This document shows, piece by piece, positions 17,222 through 25,773 of a stretch of DNA of 64,000 bases. The stretch's first letter is position 1. Every line of letters starts with the position of its first letter. Below the pieces are notes generated by a model. It did no database searches, was not told the origin of the DNA, and worked only from the letters and a program-made list of their open reading frames with translations. Made by a program: the position numbers and the translations under genes. Origin of the DNA: Pseudofrankia saprophytica (GTDB taxonomy: Bacteria > Actinomycetota > Actinomycetes > Frankiales > Frankiaceae); contig NZ_KI912266.1 in the NCBI RefSeq assembly GCF_000235425.2, positions 5,031,786 to 5,095,785 on the forward strand, given 5' to 3'.

Positions 17222-18471
17222 GAGGTGACCTCCCAGGCAAGCGGGAGAGTGAGCAGGGTCATCATGGAGCCGCCACCGCGTTCGAGCAGCGGCGCGTCGG
17301 TGGCCACCCGGAAGTCGGGGATGACCTTCAGCCATTCTTCGACGGCGATCTTCATCACCCGGCGGGCCAGATGCGCGCCCAGGCAGCGATGCGGTCCGGC
17401 CGCGAAACCGAGATGGTTGTTGGCCGTGCGACCCAGCACGAACTCGTCCGCCCGGTCGTAGACCCTGGGGTCCCGGTTGGCGCCGGAGACAAGCCCGTAC
17501 ACCATGTCGCCCTTGCGCAGCGGGCAGCCGTGGAACTCGATGTCACGAGCCACCTTGCGCCCGTCGCCGAAGATGATGGTGTAGAACCGCAGCGTCTCCT
17601 CGACCGCGGACGAAATCAGCTCGGGCTCGGCGATGAGCCGGCGCCGGTCGTCGGGATTGGTGGCGAGGTGCCGGAACAGGTAGCCGAGCTCCGCCCGGGT
17701 GGTGTCGAGCCCGGCGAGCACGAGCACGGTCAGAATGTCGAGTATCAGGGCGTCACCGATGGGCTCGCCGTCCAGCGTGGCGTGCAGCAGGTGTGAGGCG
17801 AGGTCACCCTCCCGCGGCACCGGCTCGTCGCGCCTTTCGTCCAGCGCGTCGACCCAGTACTGACGCATGCCGTCCAGCGCCCGGGCCATGGCCTCCTGCT
17901 GGGCGAGGTCGCCACCGAACCCGCGGAAGAAATCCTCGACCCACGGCACGAACAGGTCGGCGTCGGAGGCTGGCAGACCGATAACGGTCAGGAACACCTC
18001 GGTGGGGAACCGCATCGCGAACTCGGCCACGAAGTCACACCCGCCGCTCGGCGCGATCTGGGCGACCAGGCGTCGGCAGATCGCCTCTGCCGCCGGGCCG
18101 GCCTCGTTGACCGCGGCCGGCGCGAACCAGCGGCTCAGGAGCTGGCGGTACTTGCTGTGCTCCGGCGGGTCGATCTGGGTGGGCACGAACCGGTACACCG
18201 GTTCCGGCTCCCACGGCGTGATCGACTCGCTGGAGAAGATCTCGGGGTGCTGGTAGATCTCCCGGACCTCGTCATACCGGGTGAACATCCAGTAGCCCTG
18301 GGCCATGGTGTTGAAGAACGCCTGGCCCGCCTCCCGAAGCTCGTCGGCCTTGCGCCAGTAGCTGCCCGCCTCGAGGGCGGGCGACACGTCTAAGTGGACG
18401 ACCGGACAGCCGCTCTGGACACGAGCGGGCTTCTCGACACCCTCGACAGGGTCGTCTGCCTTGTTGGCCAC
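17218..18471 (-). CDS. cytochrome P450
   Basis: A 417-residue P450, a paralogue of the one at 10.7-12 kb. AGLDTT is at ~253, EETLR at ~291, and FAAGPHRCLG places the heme Cys at ~373. The two share GCPVV near the N-terminus, an RxYxxxxxxYxxPxxF block and the C-terminal LERGG region, so they probably come from one duplication. It heads a coupled unit with ferredoxin. Site C, a TTCATCATGA motif, lies in its divergent promoter region about 55 bases upstream. Confidence 0.93.
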   Translation of the reverse strand: MANKADDPVEGVEKPARVQSGCPVVHLDVSPALEAGSYWRKADELREAGQAFFNTMAQGYWMFTRYDEVREIYQHPEIFSSESITPWEPEPVYRFVPTQIDPPEHSKYRQLLSRWFAPAAVNEAGPAAEAICRRLVAQIAPSGGCDFVAEFAMRFPTEVFLTVIGLPASDADLFVPWVEDFFRGFGGDLAQQEAMARALDGMRQYWVDALDERRDEPVPREGDLASHLLHATLDGEPIGDALILDILTVLVLAGLDTTRAELGYLFRHLATNPDDRRRLIAEPELISSAVEETLRFYTIIFGDGRKVARDIEFHGCPLRKGDMVYGLVSGANRDPRVYDRADEFVLGRTANNHLGFAAGPHRCLGAHLARRVMKIAVEEWLKVIPDFRVATDAPLLERGGGSMMTLLTLPLAWEVTS

Positions 18472-18525
18472 AGCCGACCAGCCCTCCCGGAGACCAGGTT
18501 CGTATGACGCAGGTCACCATAATCG

Positions 18526-18537
18526 TCATGATGAATC
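18526..18537. promoter_or_regulatory. operator candidate (site C) between P450 and Mo-enzyme genes
   Basis: TCATGATGAATC on the plus strand is, on the reverse strand, part of GATTCATCATGACGATTATGG. It shares the 10-mer TTCATCATGA with site B at 3768. It sits in the ~170-base divergent region between a minus-strand P450 and a plus-strand molybdopterin oxidoreductase. Confidence 0.45.
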
Positions 18538-18642
18538 TCGTCAACGGGGTCGGCGAGCAGGCAGCTCCCCCGCGGCGAGGCCGCCCGGGGAAACCCGGGC
18601 GGATCCGGGCCGGTGCCGATCAGATGTGCGACCCTGCCCGGT

Positions 18643-20964
18643 ATGACTCCTGGGTTAGGGACGACCGCGCTGCGCACCTGTCCGCTGTGCGAGGCGACCT
18701 GCGGGCTGGAGCTGCGGGTGGCGGGCGGCCGGGTCGTCGGCGCGCGCGGCGACGCGGCGCACGTGTTCAGCCGTGGCTACCTCTGTCCGAAGGGCGCCGC
18801 GCTGCCCCAGCTCCTGAACGACCCCGACCGGCTGCGTCGTCCGCTCGTCCGCGCCGCCGCGGCCGGCGCCAGCCGCGGCCGGCACGGCGAGGCCGGCTGG
18901 CGCGAGGTCGGCTGGGATGAGGCGTTCGACGTTGTGCTGGCCGGCCTGCGCCGGGTCCTCGACGCGCATGGCCGCGACGCCGTCGGCGTGTACCTCGGCA
19001 ACCCGAACGCACACACGATGTCCGGCGCCCAGCACGTTCCGGCGTTCCTCGGCGCGTTGGGCAGCCGCTCACTGTTCACCGCCGCGACGGTCGACCAGAT
19101 GCCGATGCACGCCGCCTGCGGCCACGTCTTCGGGCATCCGTCGCTGATCCCGGTGCCCGACCTGGACCGCACCGACTACCTGCTGATGCTCGGCGCGAAC
19201 CCGGCCGTCTCGAACGGCAGCCTGTGCACCGCCCCCGACTTCCCCGGCCGGCTCGCCGCGATCCGGACCCGCGGCGGCAGGGTCGTCGTCGTCGACCCGC
19301 GGCGGACGCGCACGGCCGCCCTCGCCGACGAGCACCTGCCGATCCGGCCGGGCACGGACGCGCTGTGGCTGTTCGCGCTCGTCAACCACCTCGCCGTGAC
19401 GGACCAGGTCACCCTCGGCGCGGTCGCGGAGCACCTCACCGGGGTGGAGCGCGTCGTCGAACTGGCCGAGCCGTTCACCCCGGAGGCGGTCGCGGCGGCC
19501 TGCGGGGTGCCGGCCGAGACGACCCGGCGGATCGCGCGGGAGCTCGCCGCGGCACCGCGCGCCGCCGTCTACGGCCGGATGGGGACGACGACGGTCGCGT
19601 TCGGCGGGCTGACGAGCTGGCTCACGATCGTCGTGAACGCGCTGACCGGCAACCTTGACGCCGCCGGCGGGGCGATGTTCGGCCGCGGTGCCCACGGCCG
19701 CGCCGACCGGCCGCGTCCCGATGGGCACGCCGGCGGCCGCGGGTGGCGCACCGGGCGTTGGCACACCCGGGTCCGCGGCCTGCCCGAGGTGATGGGAGAG
19801 CTCCCCGTCGCGGCGCTGGCCGAGGAGATCGACACACCCGGCGACGGCCGGCTGCGAGCGCTGGTGACCGTGGCCGGAAACCCCGCGCTGTCCACCCCGG
19901 ACGCGCGGCGGCTGGCTGCGGCGCTCGGCACGCTCGACTTCATGGTGAGCGTCGACCCGTACCTGAACGAGACGTCGCGCCACGCCGACGTCGTGCTGCC
20001 ACCCACCGACCCAGCCCGCGTCGGGCACTACGACTTCATGTTCGGGGCACTGGCCGTGCGCACCGTGGCCAGCTACTCGCCACCGGTCCTGCCGCCCGAG
20101 CCTGACGGGATGGCCGAGCACGACCTCCTGGCCCGGCTGACACTGATCGCGCTCGGCCAGCCGGCCGACGCCGACGTGTCGACCGTCCACGACTCGCTGC
20201 TCGACGAGGCGCTGCGCCGCGCGGTCGCCGAGCCGGGTTCACCGGTCGCCGGCCGCGACCCGGCGGAGCTGCGCGCGCTCGTCGACGGCGAGACCGCCCC
20301 GGAACGCCTGCTGGACGTCGCGCTGCGCACCGGCCACTTCGGTGACGGCTTCGGTGCCCGGCCGGACGGGATGCGCCTCGCCCGGCTGCTGGCCAACCCG
20401 CACGGAGTGGACCTCGGGCCGCTCACCTCGCGGATCCCGGCGATGCTGCGCACGGTCAGCGGGAAGGTCGAGCTCGCCCCGGAGCCGATCGTGGCGGACG
20501 TGCCCCGGCTGCGCGCCACCCTCGCCGCCAGCGCCACCGACGGCGCCGCCAGCGCGGACGTGGGCGCGGACACCGGCCTGGTGCTGATCGGCCGGCGCCA
20601 CCCGCGGACCAACAACAGCTGGCTGCACAACGTCCCGGCGATGGTCAAGGGCCGAGAGCGCTGCACCCTGCTCGTGCACCCGGACGACGCGGCCCGCCAC
20701 GGCGTCCAGGACGGCGGCCGGTCCAGGCTGGCGTCCGCCGCGGGCACCCTGGATGTCCAGGTCGAGGTGAGCGACGAGGTGATGGCCGGCGTCGTCTGCC
20801 TGCCCCACGGCTGGGGCCACGGCCAGGCCGGTACCCGGATGACGGTCGCCGCCGAACACCCCGGCGTGAACACGAACGTCCTCACGGACGCCTCCCAGGT
20901 CGACCCGCTGTCCGGCAACGCCGTCCTCAACGGCATCCCTGTCCGGCTGACCCCCATCGGCTAG
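18643..20964 (+). CDS. molybdopterin-dependent oxidoreductase (formate dehydrogenase/BisC-like)
   Basis: A ~773-residue bis-MGD enzyme. The N-terminal 4Fe-4S site is CPLCEATCG followed by GYLCPKG, the expected CxxCxxxC...C spacing. Core motifs include YLGNPNAH, LMLGANPAVSNGSL and VVVVDPRRTRTA, and the C-terminal cofactor-binding domain has RRHPRTNNSWLHNVP and the LPHGWGHG segment. At the usual catalytic position I see no Cys or Sec: GAQHVPAFLG and DQMPMHAACGHVFGHPS lie there, so the Mo ligand is uncertain. It is a soluble cytoplasmic subunit without a Tat signal and has no electron-transfer subunit nearby. ATG 18643 is chosen; GTG 18613 would add ten residues. Confidence 0.85.
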   Translation: MTPGLGTTALRTCPLCEATCGLELRVAGGRVVGARGDAAHVFSRGYLCPKGAALPQLLNDPDRLRRPLVRAAAAGASRGRHGEAGWREVGWDEAFDVVLAGLRRVLDAHGRDAVGVYLGNPNAHTMSGAQHVPAFLGALGSRSLFTAATVDQMPMHAACGHVFGHPSLIPVPDLDRTDYLLMLGANPAVSNGSLCTAPDFPGRLAAIRTRGGRVVVVDPRRTRTAALADEHLPIRPGTDALWLFALVNHLAVTDQVTLGAVAEHLTGVERVVELAEPFTPEAVAAACGVPAETTRRIARELAAAPRAAVYGRMGTTTVAFGGLTSWLTIVVNALTGNLDAAGGAMFGRGAHGRADRPRPDGHAGGRGWRTGRWHTRVRGLPEVMGELPVAALAEEIDTPGDGRLRALVTVAGNPALSTPDARRLAAALGTLDFMVSVDPYLNETSRHADVVLPPTDPARVGHYDFMFGALAVRTVASYSPPVLPPEPDGMAEHDLLARLTLIALGQPADADVSTVHDSLLDEALRRAVAEPGSPVAGRDPAELRALVDGETAPERLLDVALRTGHFGDGFGARPDGMRLARLLANPHGVDLGPLTSRIPAMLRTVSGKVELAPEPIVADVPRLRATLAASATDGAASADVGADTGLVLIGRRHPRTNNSWLHNVPAMVKGRERCTLLVHPDDAARHGVQDGGRSRLASAAGTLDVQVEVSDEVMAGVVCLPHGWGHGQAGTRMTVAAEHPGVNTNVLTDASQVDPLSGNAVLNGIPVRLTPIG

Positions 20965-21033
20965 GCGCGGCTCCGGAACTCCATCGGGCGCGGCGGCGGC
21001 CCGGTGGTCGGCGCCCGGCGCGGCGGTGTCAGC

Positions 21034-21087
21034 GCATACGTGATTTTCGGTATGCCGGCGATACGCGCCGGCTCGTAGCATCGCAGC
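21034..21087 (+). promoter_or_regulatory. vanR promoter with VanR-box candidate, leaderless layout
   Basis: An inverted repeat GCATAC-N10-GTATGC (21034-21055) is followed by GCCGGCGATACGCGCCGG and a -10-like TAGCAT (21076-21081). Exactly six bases separate TAGCAT from the vanR ATG, the spacing of leaderless actinobacterial mRNAs. No -35 consensus is present, as expected for an activator-dependent promoter. A closely similar block lies at 25718-25773 between vanH and murF. Confidence 0.6.
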
Positions 21088-21789
21088 ATGCGTGTGTTGG
21101 TCGTCGAAGACGAACCCTATATGGCAGAGGCCATTCGCGATGGGCTGCGCCTGGAAGCGATCGCGGCCGACATCGCCGGTGACGGTGACACCGCTCTGAA
21201 CCTTTTGAGCATCAACGCCTACGACATCGCCGTCCTCGATCGCGACATTCCCGGGCCTTCCGGTGACGAGATCGCCGAAAGCATCGTCGCTTCCGGTAGC
21301 GGCATGCCGATCCTGATGCTCACCGCTGCCGACCGGCTTGACGACAAGGCCTCCGGGTTCGAGCTCGGAGCCGACGACTACCTCACCAAGCCGTTCGAGC
21401 TGCGAGAGCTCGTGCTCAGGCTCAGGGCACTCGACCGCAGGCGTGCGCATATCAGGCCGCCCGTGCGGGAGCTCGCAGGTCTGCGTCTGGACCCGTTTCG
21501 CCGCGAGGTCCACCGGAATGGTCGATATGTCGCGCTGACCAGGAAGCAGTTCGCCGTGCTCGAAGTTCTCGTCGCCGCCGATGGTGGTGTCATTGGCACC
21601 GAAGAGCTGCTGGAACGGGCATGGGATGAGAATGTCGACCCGTTCACCAACGCCGTACGCATCACGGTCTCGGCCCTGCGTAAACGGCTCGGCGAACCCT
21701 GGATCATCGCCACCGTGCCCGGCGTCGGATACCGCATCGACACAGCACCGGCACCGGACACCGGGCGTGATGGAGGGGACCGTGAATAG
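21088..21789 (+). CDS. vanR: VanR-type response regulator (OmpR family)
   Basis: A 233-residue OmpR-type regulator. The receiver domain (1-120) has the acidic pair EDE near 7-9, the phosphoacceptor Asp in AVLDRDIPG near 51, the Thr in MLTAAD near 80 and the Lys in TKPFELREL near 102. The winged-helix domain (130-225) has the typical FAVLEVLVAADGGVIGTEELLERAW and VPGVGYRID. With the adjacent VanS-type kinase and the vanHAX operon, the natural role is switching on glycopeptide-resistance genes. The stop overlaps the GTG start of vanS. The gene likely regulates itself through the box shared with the vanH-murF region. Confidence 0.9.
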   Translation: MRVLVVEDEPYMAEAIRDGLRLEAIAADIAGDGDTALNLLSINAYDIAVLDRDIPGPSGDEIAESIVASGSGMPILMLTAADRLDDKASGFELGADDYLTKPFELRELVLRLRALDRRRAHIRPPVRELAGLRLDPFRREVHRNGRYVALTRKQFAVLEVLVAADGGVIGTEELLERAWDENVDPFTNAVRITVSALRKRLGEPWIIATVPGVGYRIDTAPAPDTGRDGGDRE

Positions 21790-22903
21790 ATCGCGCGGTT
21801 TGAGCGTTCGCCTCAAACTCACCCTCAGCTACGCCGGCTTCCTCATGCTGGCGGGTACCTTGCTGCTCGCGGTCGTGTGGGTGTTCCTGCTGCGTTACGT
21901 ACCCGAGAGGATCTACACAGCACCTCCCGAGCTGGGATCGCGACCCGGCACCTCGATGTTCATACCCGACCGCTCCGACCTGCTTCGAGCCTTCGTCCCG
22001 AAGGCAACCGCAATGCTGGAGTTCCTGCTGCTGTTCAGTCTGCTGGGAGGGTGGATCCTCGCCGGCAGCATGCTCGCGCCCCTGACGCGCATCACCAACG
22101 CGACCCGCCTGGCCGCGAACGGATCGCTCTCCCACCGGATCCAACTGGAAGGCCGCAGGGATGAGTTCCGCGAACTCGCCGACGCCTTCGACGCCATGCT
22201 CGCGCGGCTCGAAGCACACGACGCCGAACAGCAGAGATTCGCGGCCAACGCCTCCCACGAACTGCGCACCCCACTGGCGATCATGCAGACCCTGCTCGAC
22301 GTGGCCCGCAACGATCCGAACCGCGATGCCGGCGAACTCGTCGACCGCCTACATTTGGTCAATACCCGGGCAATCCACCTCACCGAGGCACTGCTCCTGC
22401 TCAGCCGCGCCAACCAGCGATCCTTCGCCCGAGAACACGTCGACCTGTCCCTGACAGCGGAAGAAGCGACGGAAACGCTTCTCCCGCTCGCGGAAAAACA
22501 TGGCGTCGCCATCGAGACCTCTGGCGATCTGGCCGCCACCCTCGGCTCATATCCGCTCCTGCTGCAGATGACCACGAACCTTGTGCACAACGCGATCGTC
22601 CACAATCTGCCTGAGCAGGGCACCGTGTGGGTCACCACCAGCGTTCACTCGACGACGGTGGTGCTCACTGTCGAGAACACCGGCCAGAAGCTCTCCCCAC
22701 AAGTGACTTCCACGCTTGTCGAGCCGTTTCAACGCGGCACCGGGCGTACCCGCACCGACCACGCGGGGGTCGGCCTCGGCCTGGCAATCGTCAAGAGCAT
22801 CGCCCAGGCGCACGGCGGAACCATCACCCTCACCCCCCGGGACGCTGGAGGCCTTTGCGTCACGGTGCGACTACCCGTCGCGCCACCGCACACTGACAGC
22901 TGA
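21782..22903 (+). CDS. vanS: VanS-type sensor histidine kinase
   Basis: A 373-residue membrane kinase. Two transmembrane helices (~15-38 and ~75-97) bracket a short extracytoplasmic loop of ~35 residues. HAMP (~98-150), the H-box ASHELRTPLA (His ~159), the N-box NLVHNAIVHN and the G-box GVGLGLAIVKSIAQAHGG follow. The small sensor loop resembles the VanS of glycopeptide producers and Streptomyces coelicolor, where the drug itself is the signal; that is family knowledge. The GTG at 21782 overlaps the vanR stop and has GGAGGGG just upstream. It converges with vanX across an 87-base gap. Confidence 0.9.
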   Translation: MNRSRGLSVRLKLTLSYAGFLMLAGTLLLAVVWVFLLRYVPERIYTAPPELGSRPGTSMFIPDRSDLLRAFVPKATAMLEFLLLFSLLGGWILAGSMLAPLTRITNATRLAANGSLSHRIQLEGRRDEFRELADAFDAMLARLEAHDAEQQRFAANASHELRTPLAIMQTLLDVARNDPNRDAGELVDRLHLVNTRAIHLTEALLLLSRANQRSFAREHVDLSLTAEEATETLLPLAEKHGVAIETSGDLAATLGSYPLLLQMTTNLVHNAIVHNLPEQGTVWVTTSVHSTTVVLTVENTGQKLSPQVTSTLVEPFQRGTGRTRTDHAGVGLGLAIVKSIAQAHGGTITLTPRDAGGLCVTVRLPVAPPHTDS

Positions 22904-22990
22904 CGATCAGCGGAACCGCCACGGCCCCGAGGTCCTCATGGGAATGGAGCCCTGGCATTCTCTCCGACTCTGACTCCCCGGCCCGCTCGA

Positions 22991-23599
22991 CTACGTGATG
23001 GGAAAATCAAAATAGGTGTTTGGGTAAGGTTCGTGCCTCAGCGTGTAGTGCCACCATTCGTGATCGTACGAATCAAATCCACAGGCCTTCATGATGGAAC
23101 ACAGGTGCTGACGGTTCCTTGCCTCGACTGGCGTGATCTCTCTTGCGCCGTGATGTGAGACCGGATCCATCAGATCGTGGCGGCCGCCCATGTCGGCAAG
23201 CTCGCCGGTAGCCAGGTGATAGAGCGTCAGGTCAACCGTGCCGCCCCGGCTGTGGCCCGACCTGGCGGCCACGTATCCCTTTTCGAACATCTCGGGCCTG
23301 TCGATGTTCGGATAGTGTCTCGGCTTCGTCCGGCCATCCTCCGGCTGTTCTGACCAGCGCAGGAAGCAGTCTACGGCGCGTTGCGGGCGATAACCATCCC
23401 AGAGAAGAAGGCCGAAACCGGAGGCTGCGGCCTTTTCTCCCGCTCTCTCCAGGGCCGCGCACAGAGCCCTCGTACCGACGATCCGATTTGCCTGATATCC
23501 GTCCACCGGTTTGCCGGTAAAATTGTCCCAGGTGGCGTACTTGGCATCCCAGCGTACTCCGGGCACGAACTCGTCCACGAAGACGAAGTCGTTCTTCAT
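22991..23599 (-). CDS. vanX: VanX-type D-Ala-D-Ala dipeptidase
   Basis: A 202-residue zinc dipeptidase, the exact family length. The zinc and catalytic motifs are complete: SGHSRGGTVDLTL (His ~116 and Asp ~123), and DHEWWHY (catalytic Glu ~181 and zinc His ~184). WDGYRPQRAV contains the conserved Arg of the active site. The enzyme removes D-Ala-D-Ala so that D-Ala-D-Lac is built into peptidoglycan precursors. It overlaps the vanA stop by four bases (ATGA), so synthesis is coupled. Cytoplasmic, with no signal peptide. Confidence 0.96.
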   Translation of the reverse strand: MKNDFVFVDEFVPGVRWDAKYATWDNFTGKPVDGYQANRIVGTRALCAALERAGEKAAASGFGLLLWDGYRPQRAVDCFLRWSEQPEDGRTKPRHYPNIDRPEMFEKGYVAARSGHSRGGTVDLTLYHLATGELADMGGRHDLMDPVSHHGAREITPVEARNRQHLCSIMKACGFDSYDHEWWHYTLRHEPYPNTYFDFPIT

Positions 23600-24636
23600 C
23601 GCCTTTTTCCGTGCAGGGTCAGCGACACGATCCGATCGATCAATTCTGCGAGTGGCAGCCCCGCGGCGGCCATCATTCTCGGGTACCGGCTGTATGAGGT
23701 CATGCCAGGCAGAGTGTTGACCTCGTTGAGCACCACGGTTCCGTCTTCCGTCAGGAACATGTCCACCCGCGCGAGTCCCCTACAGCCCAGGGCGCGATAT
23801 ATTGCCTTTGCTGTCTCCTGGACGAGCGCGCGGGACTCCGCCGAGATGTCGGCGGGCACGATTGCTGTCGAGTTTTCGGAGCCGGTCTCGGGCGCACTCT
23901 CCTGATGGATTCTGAAGAAACCATGAGACAGCGAGATCCGGTCCACCTCGCCCGCGACCAGTCCGAATCGTTCCCCCAGGATCGCGCATCCCACCTCGCT
24001 GCCGACGACAGCCTCTTCGATCAACACCTTCGAGTCGTACCGTCTCGCGGCCTCCACGGCGCTCGGCAGGTCTTCTTTTCGAGATACCTTGCTGACGCCG
24101 AAGGACGAACCCGAACGGGCCGGCTTCACGAAGATGGGATAGGTGAACCCGTCGGGATCGACCTTCTCGTCCGCCGCGACGGCCCGGTAGTTCGGGGTAG
24201 CAATTCCCGCGTTTCCGGCGACGATGTAGGCAAGGGATTTGTCCATGCACAGAGCAGAGCTCTGGACGTCGCAGCCCGCGTAAGGAATGCCGGAGAGCTC
24301 CAACAGTCCCTGCATCGCGCCGTCCTCGCCAAGCTTGCCATGCAGAACGGGAAACACCACGTCCAGACGGATCATCTCGTATCCGTCCTGCTCCAGGACG
24401 AGCAAGCCGTGTACGCTTCGGTCCGGCGACAGGACGGCCGGACGGCAACCACCGTCCTCCCAGGCCGCGCCGGGGCCGTCACATAGTTTCCAGGCGCCGC
24501 TCCTCGTGATCCCGACATAGAAAGGCTCATACTTTTCGACATCGATGTTCTTCGCGATCTCCTGCGCGGATTTGACGGAGATGGAGTGCTCCTCGGAACA
24601 ACCCCCGAAGATGATCCCGACCCTCAGCCTATCCAT
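23596..24636 (-). CDS. vanA: VanA-type D-Ala-D-Lac ligase
   Basis: A 346-residue ATP-grasp ligase. It opens with MDRLRVGIIFGGCSEEHSIS, the standard VanA/Ddl start. The omega loop reads GFFRIHQESAPETGSENS, with the His that marks D-lactate-type ligases in place of the Lys/Tyr region of D-Ala-D-Ala ligases. LARVDMFLTEDGTVVLNEVNTLPGMTSYS carries the Mg/ATP ligands. I use ATG 24636, which overlaps the vanH end by 13 bases; the frame is open 12 codons further but without homology. It gives the depsipeptide that lowers glycopeptide binding. Coupled to vanX downstream. Confidence 0.95.
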   Translation of the reverse strand: MDRLRVGIIFGGCSEEHSISVKSAQEIAKNIDVEKYEPFYVGITRSGAWKLCDGPGAAWEDGGCRPAVLSPDRSVHGLLVLEQDGYEMIRLDVVFPVLHGKLGEDGAMQGLLELSGIPYAGCDVQSSALCMDKSLAYIVAGNAGIATPNYRAVAADEKVDPDGFTYPIFVKPARSGSSFGVSKVSRKEDLPSAVEAARRYDSKVLIEEAVVGSEVGCAILGERFGLVAGEVDRISLSHGFFRIHQESAPETGSENSTAIVPADISAESRALVQETAKAIYRALGCRGLARVDMFLTEDGTVVLNEVNTLPGMTSYSRYPRMMAAAGLPLAELIDRIVSLTLHGKRR

Positions 24637-25685
24637 GCCGACTTCCCCTTCCCCTTCTCGAACTCGAGGCAATTGATGAGACTGTTTTCAACGATGTCAC
24701 TCAGGGCATGGTCCGTGTAATAGGCGGTGTGGGGACTGATCAGCACGTTCGGCAGGCGTTGCAGCCGCGACAGCGACCTGCTTTCAGCGGGTTTGTTCCG
24801 GCAGTCGGCGTAGAATATTCCCTCCTCTCCCTCGAGGACGTCCAAAGCCGCGCCGCCCAGCCTGCCACTCTCCAATGCCTCGACGAGGGCCTCCGTATCG
24901 AGAAGTGAGCCGCGCCCAGTATTGATGATGAATGCGCCGTACTTCATCTGGCCGATACGCCGACGGTCCAGGATATGGTATGTGCCCGCGTTGAGTGGAG
25001 TATGGAGCGTGACGATGTCGCTCTGCCGCAGCAATTCTGTGAGGGAAACGTGGTGGGCAAAGGCCTTCGGACGGCTGTCATGGGCGAGTATTCGGCACGC
25101 AAAGCCCGCCAGCCTGTCGATGACCGCCGCGCCGATGCGCCCCGTTCCGACCACTCCGATCGTCAGGTCGCGCAGCTCCCTCCCGCGTACATCATTCAGC
25201 CTGTAGTCATGGTTATCCACGCGGCGGAGCATGGACTTCGCATCTCGAACCGCCATCAGCATCAGCATCAGCGTGTAGTCAGCGACGCTGTCCGGCGAGT
25301 AGGCGATGTTTCCGACAGTGACGCCGACGCTCTCCGCGTATTCCACGTCGATATGGTCACATCCGACGCTTCGCGTCGAGATGTACTCCACGCCGGCCCG
25401 GCCCAGAGCACGAACGATCGAGTTATCGATCCGATTCTTGTGGCCGACGCTGACGCATCGGTTTCCGAACGCCAGTTCAATGTTCGCTTCGGATACCGCG
25501 GCCTCCGCGATGGTCGGTATGATGCCGAAGCGAGGCGCCAGCTCCCGGAACAAAATGGCCTCGTCCTGCCCGCACCCATAGATGGTGATTCCCGTTCCCG
25601 GGGCGGCCGAGGACGACGAGGGGGACGAGGGCGCCGGCGGTCGGGCGCGGCGGGCCGCTGTTCGTGCTGGCTCGCTGTGGGTCAT
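24624..25685 (-). CDS. vanH: VanH-type D-lactate dehydrogenase
   Basis: A 353-residue D-2-hydroxyacid dehydrogenase. The NAD motif GVVGTGRIG is near residue 185. The catalytic Arg (INTGRGSLLD), Glu (LDVLEGEEG) and His (ISPHTAYYT) are all present. It reduces pyruvate to D-lactate for VanA. Ahead of the conserved ITIYGCGQDEA start it has a low-complexity Ala/Pro/Ser tail of ~30 residues not found in the usual ~320-residue VanH. Start could be ATG 25685 or TTG 25697; neither has a good ribosome site, and the promoter spacing would allow a leaderless TTG start. First gene of the vanHAX operon. Confidence 0.93.
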   Translation of the reverse strand: MTHSEPARTAARRARPPAPSSPSSSSAAPGTGITIYGCGQDEAILFRELAPRFGIIPTIAEAAVSEANIELAFGNRCVSVGHKNRIDNSIVRALGRAGVEYISTRSVGCDHIDVEYAESVGVTVGNIAYSPDSVADYTLMLMLMAVRDAKSMLRRVDNHDYRLNDVRGRELRDLTIGVVGTGRIGAAVIDRLAGFACRILAHDSRPKAFAHHVSLTELLRQSDIVTLHTPLNAGTYHILDRRRIGQMKYGAFIINTGRGSLLDTEALVEALESGRLGGAALDVLEGEEGIFYADCRNKPAESRSLSRLQRLPNVLISPHTAYYTDHALSDIVENSLINCLEFEKGKGKSAWIG

Positions 25686-25705
25686 GCCGGTAGTCAAGGC
25701 GGCGC

Positions 25706-25734
25706 GGTGTAGCCAGCACGTATGCGTTTTTCAA
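25706..25734 (-). promoter_or_regulatory. vanH promoter candidate
   Basis: On the minus strand TTGAAA (25734-25729), a 17-base spacer and TACACC (25711-25706) match a -35/-10 pair. Transcription would begin near 25699, within two bases of the in-frame TTG 25697, again suggesting a leaderless or nearly leaderless mRNA. The -35 lies inside the block shared with the vanR promoter, so one protein could govern both directions. Confidence 0.5.
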
Positions 25735-25773
25735 TATGCCGACGATATGCGCCGGTCAGCAACATGCGGGAGC
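25718..25773 (+). promoter_or_regulatory. copy of the vanR promoter block upstream of murF leader
   Basis: This block aligns with 21034-21087 over its whole length with a 2-base indel. Shared words include ATATGCCG-CGATA-GCGCCGG in near-identical form and AGCATGCGTGT across the start codon. It lies between divergent vanH and murF. It is most simply a VanR-controlled promoter serving murF, derived by duplication of the vanR upstream region. Confidence 0.6.

Noticed and set aside
20239..21822. 527-codon minus frame across the end of the Mo-enzyme and vanR
   Set aside because: Covers two well-supported plus-strand genes; composition is that of an antisense frame.
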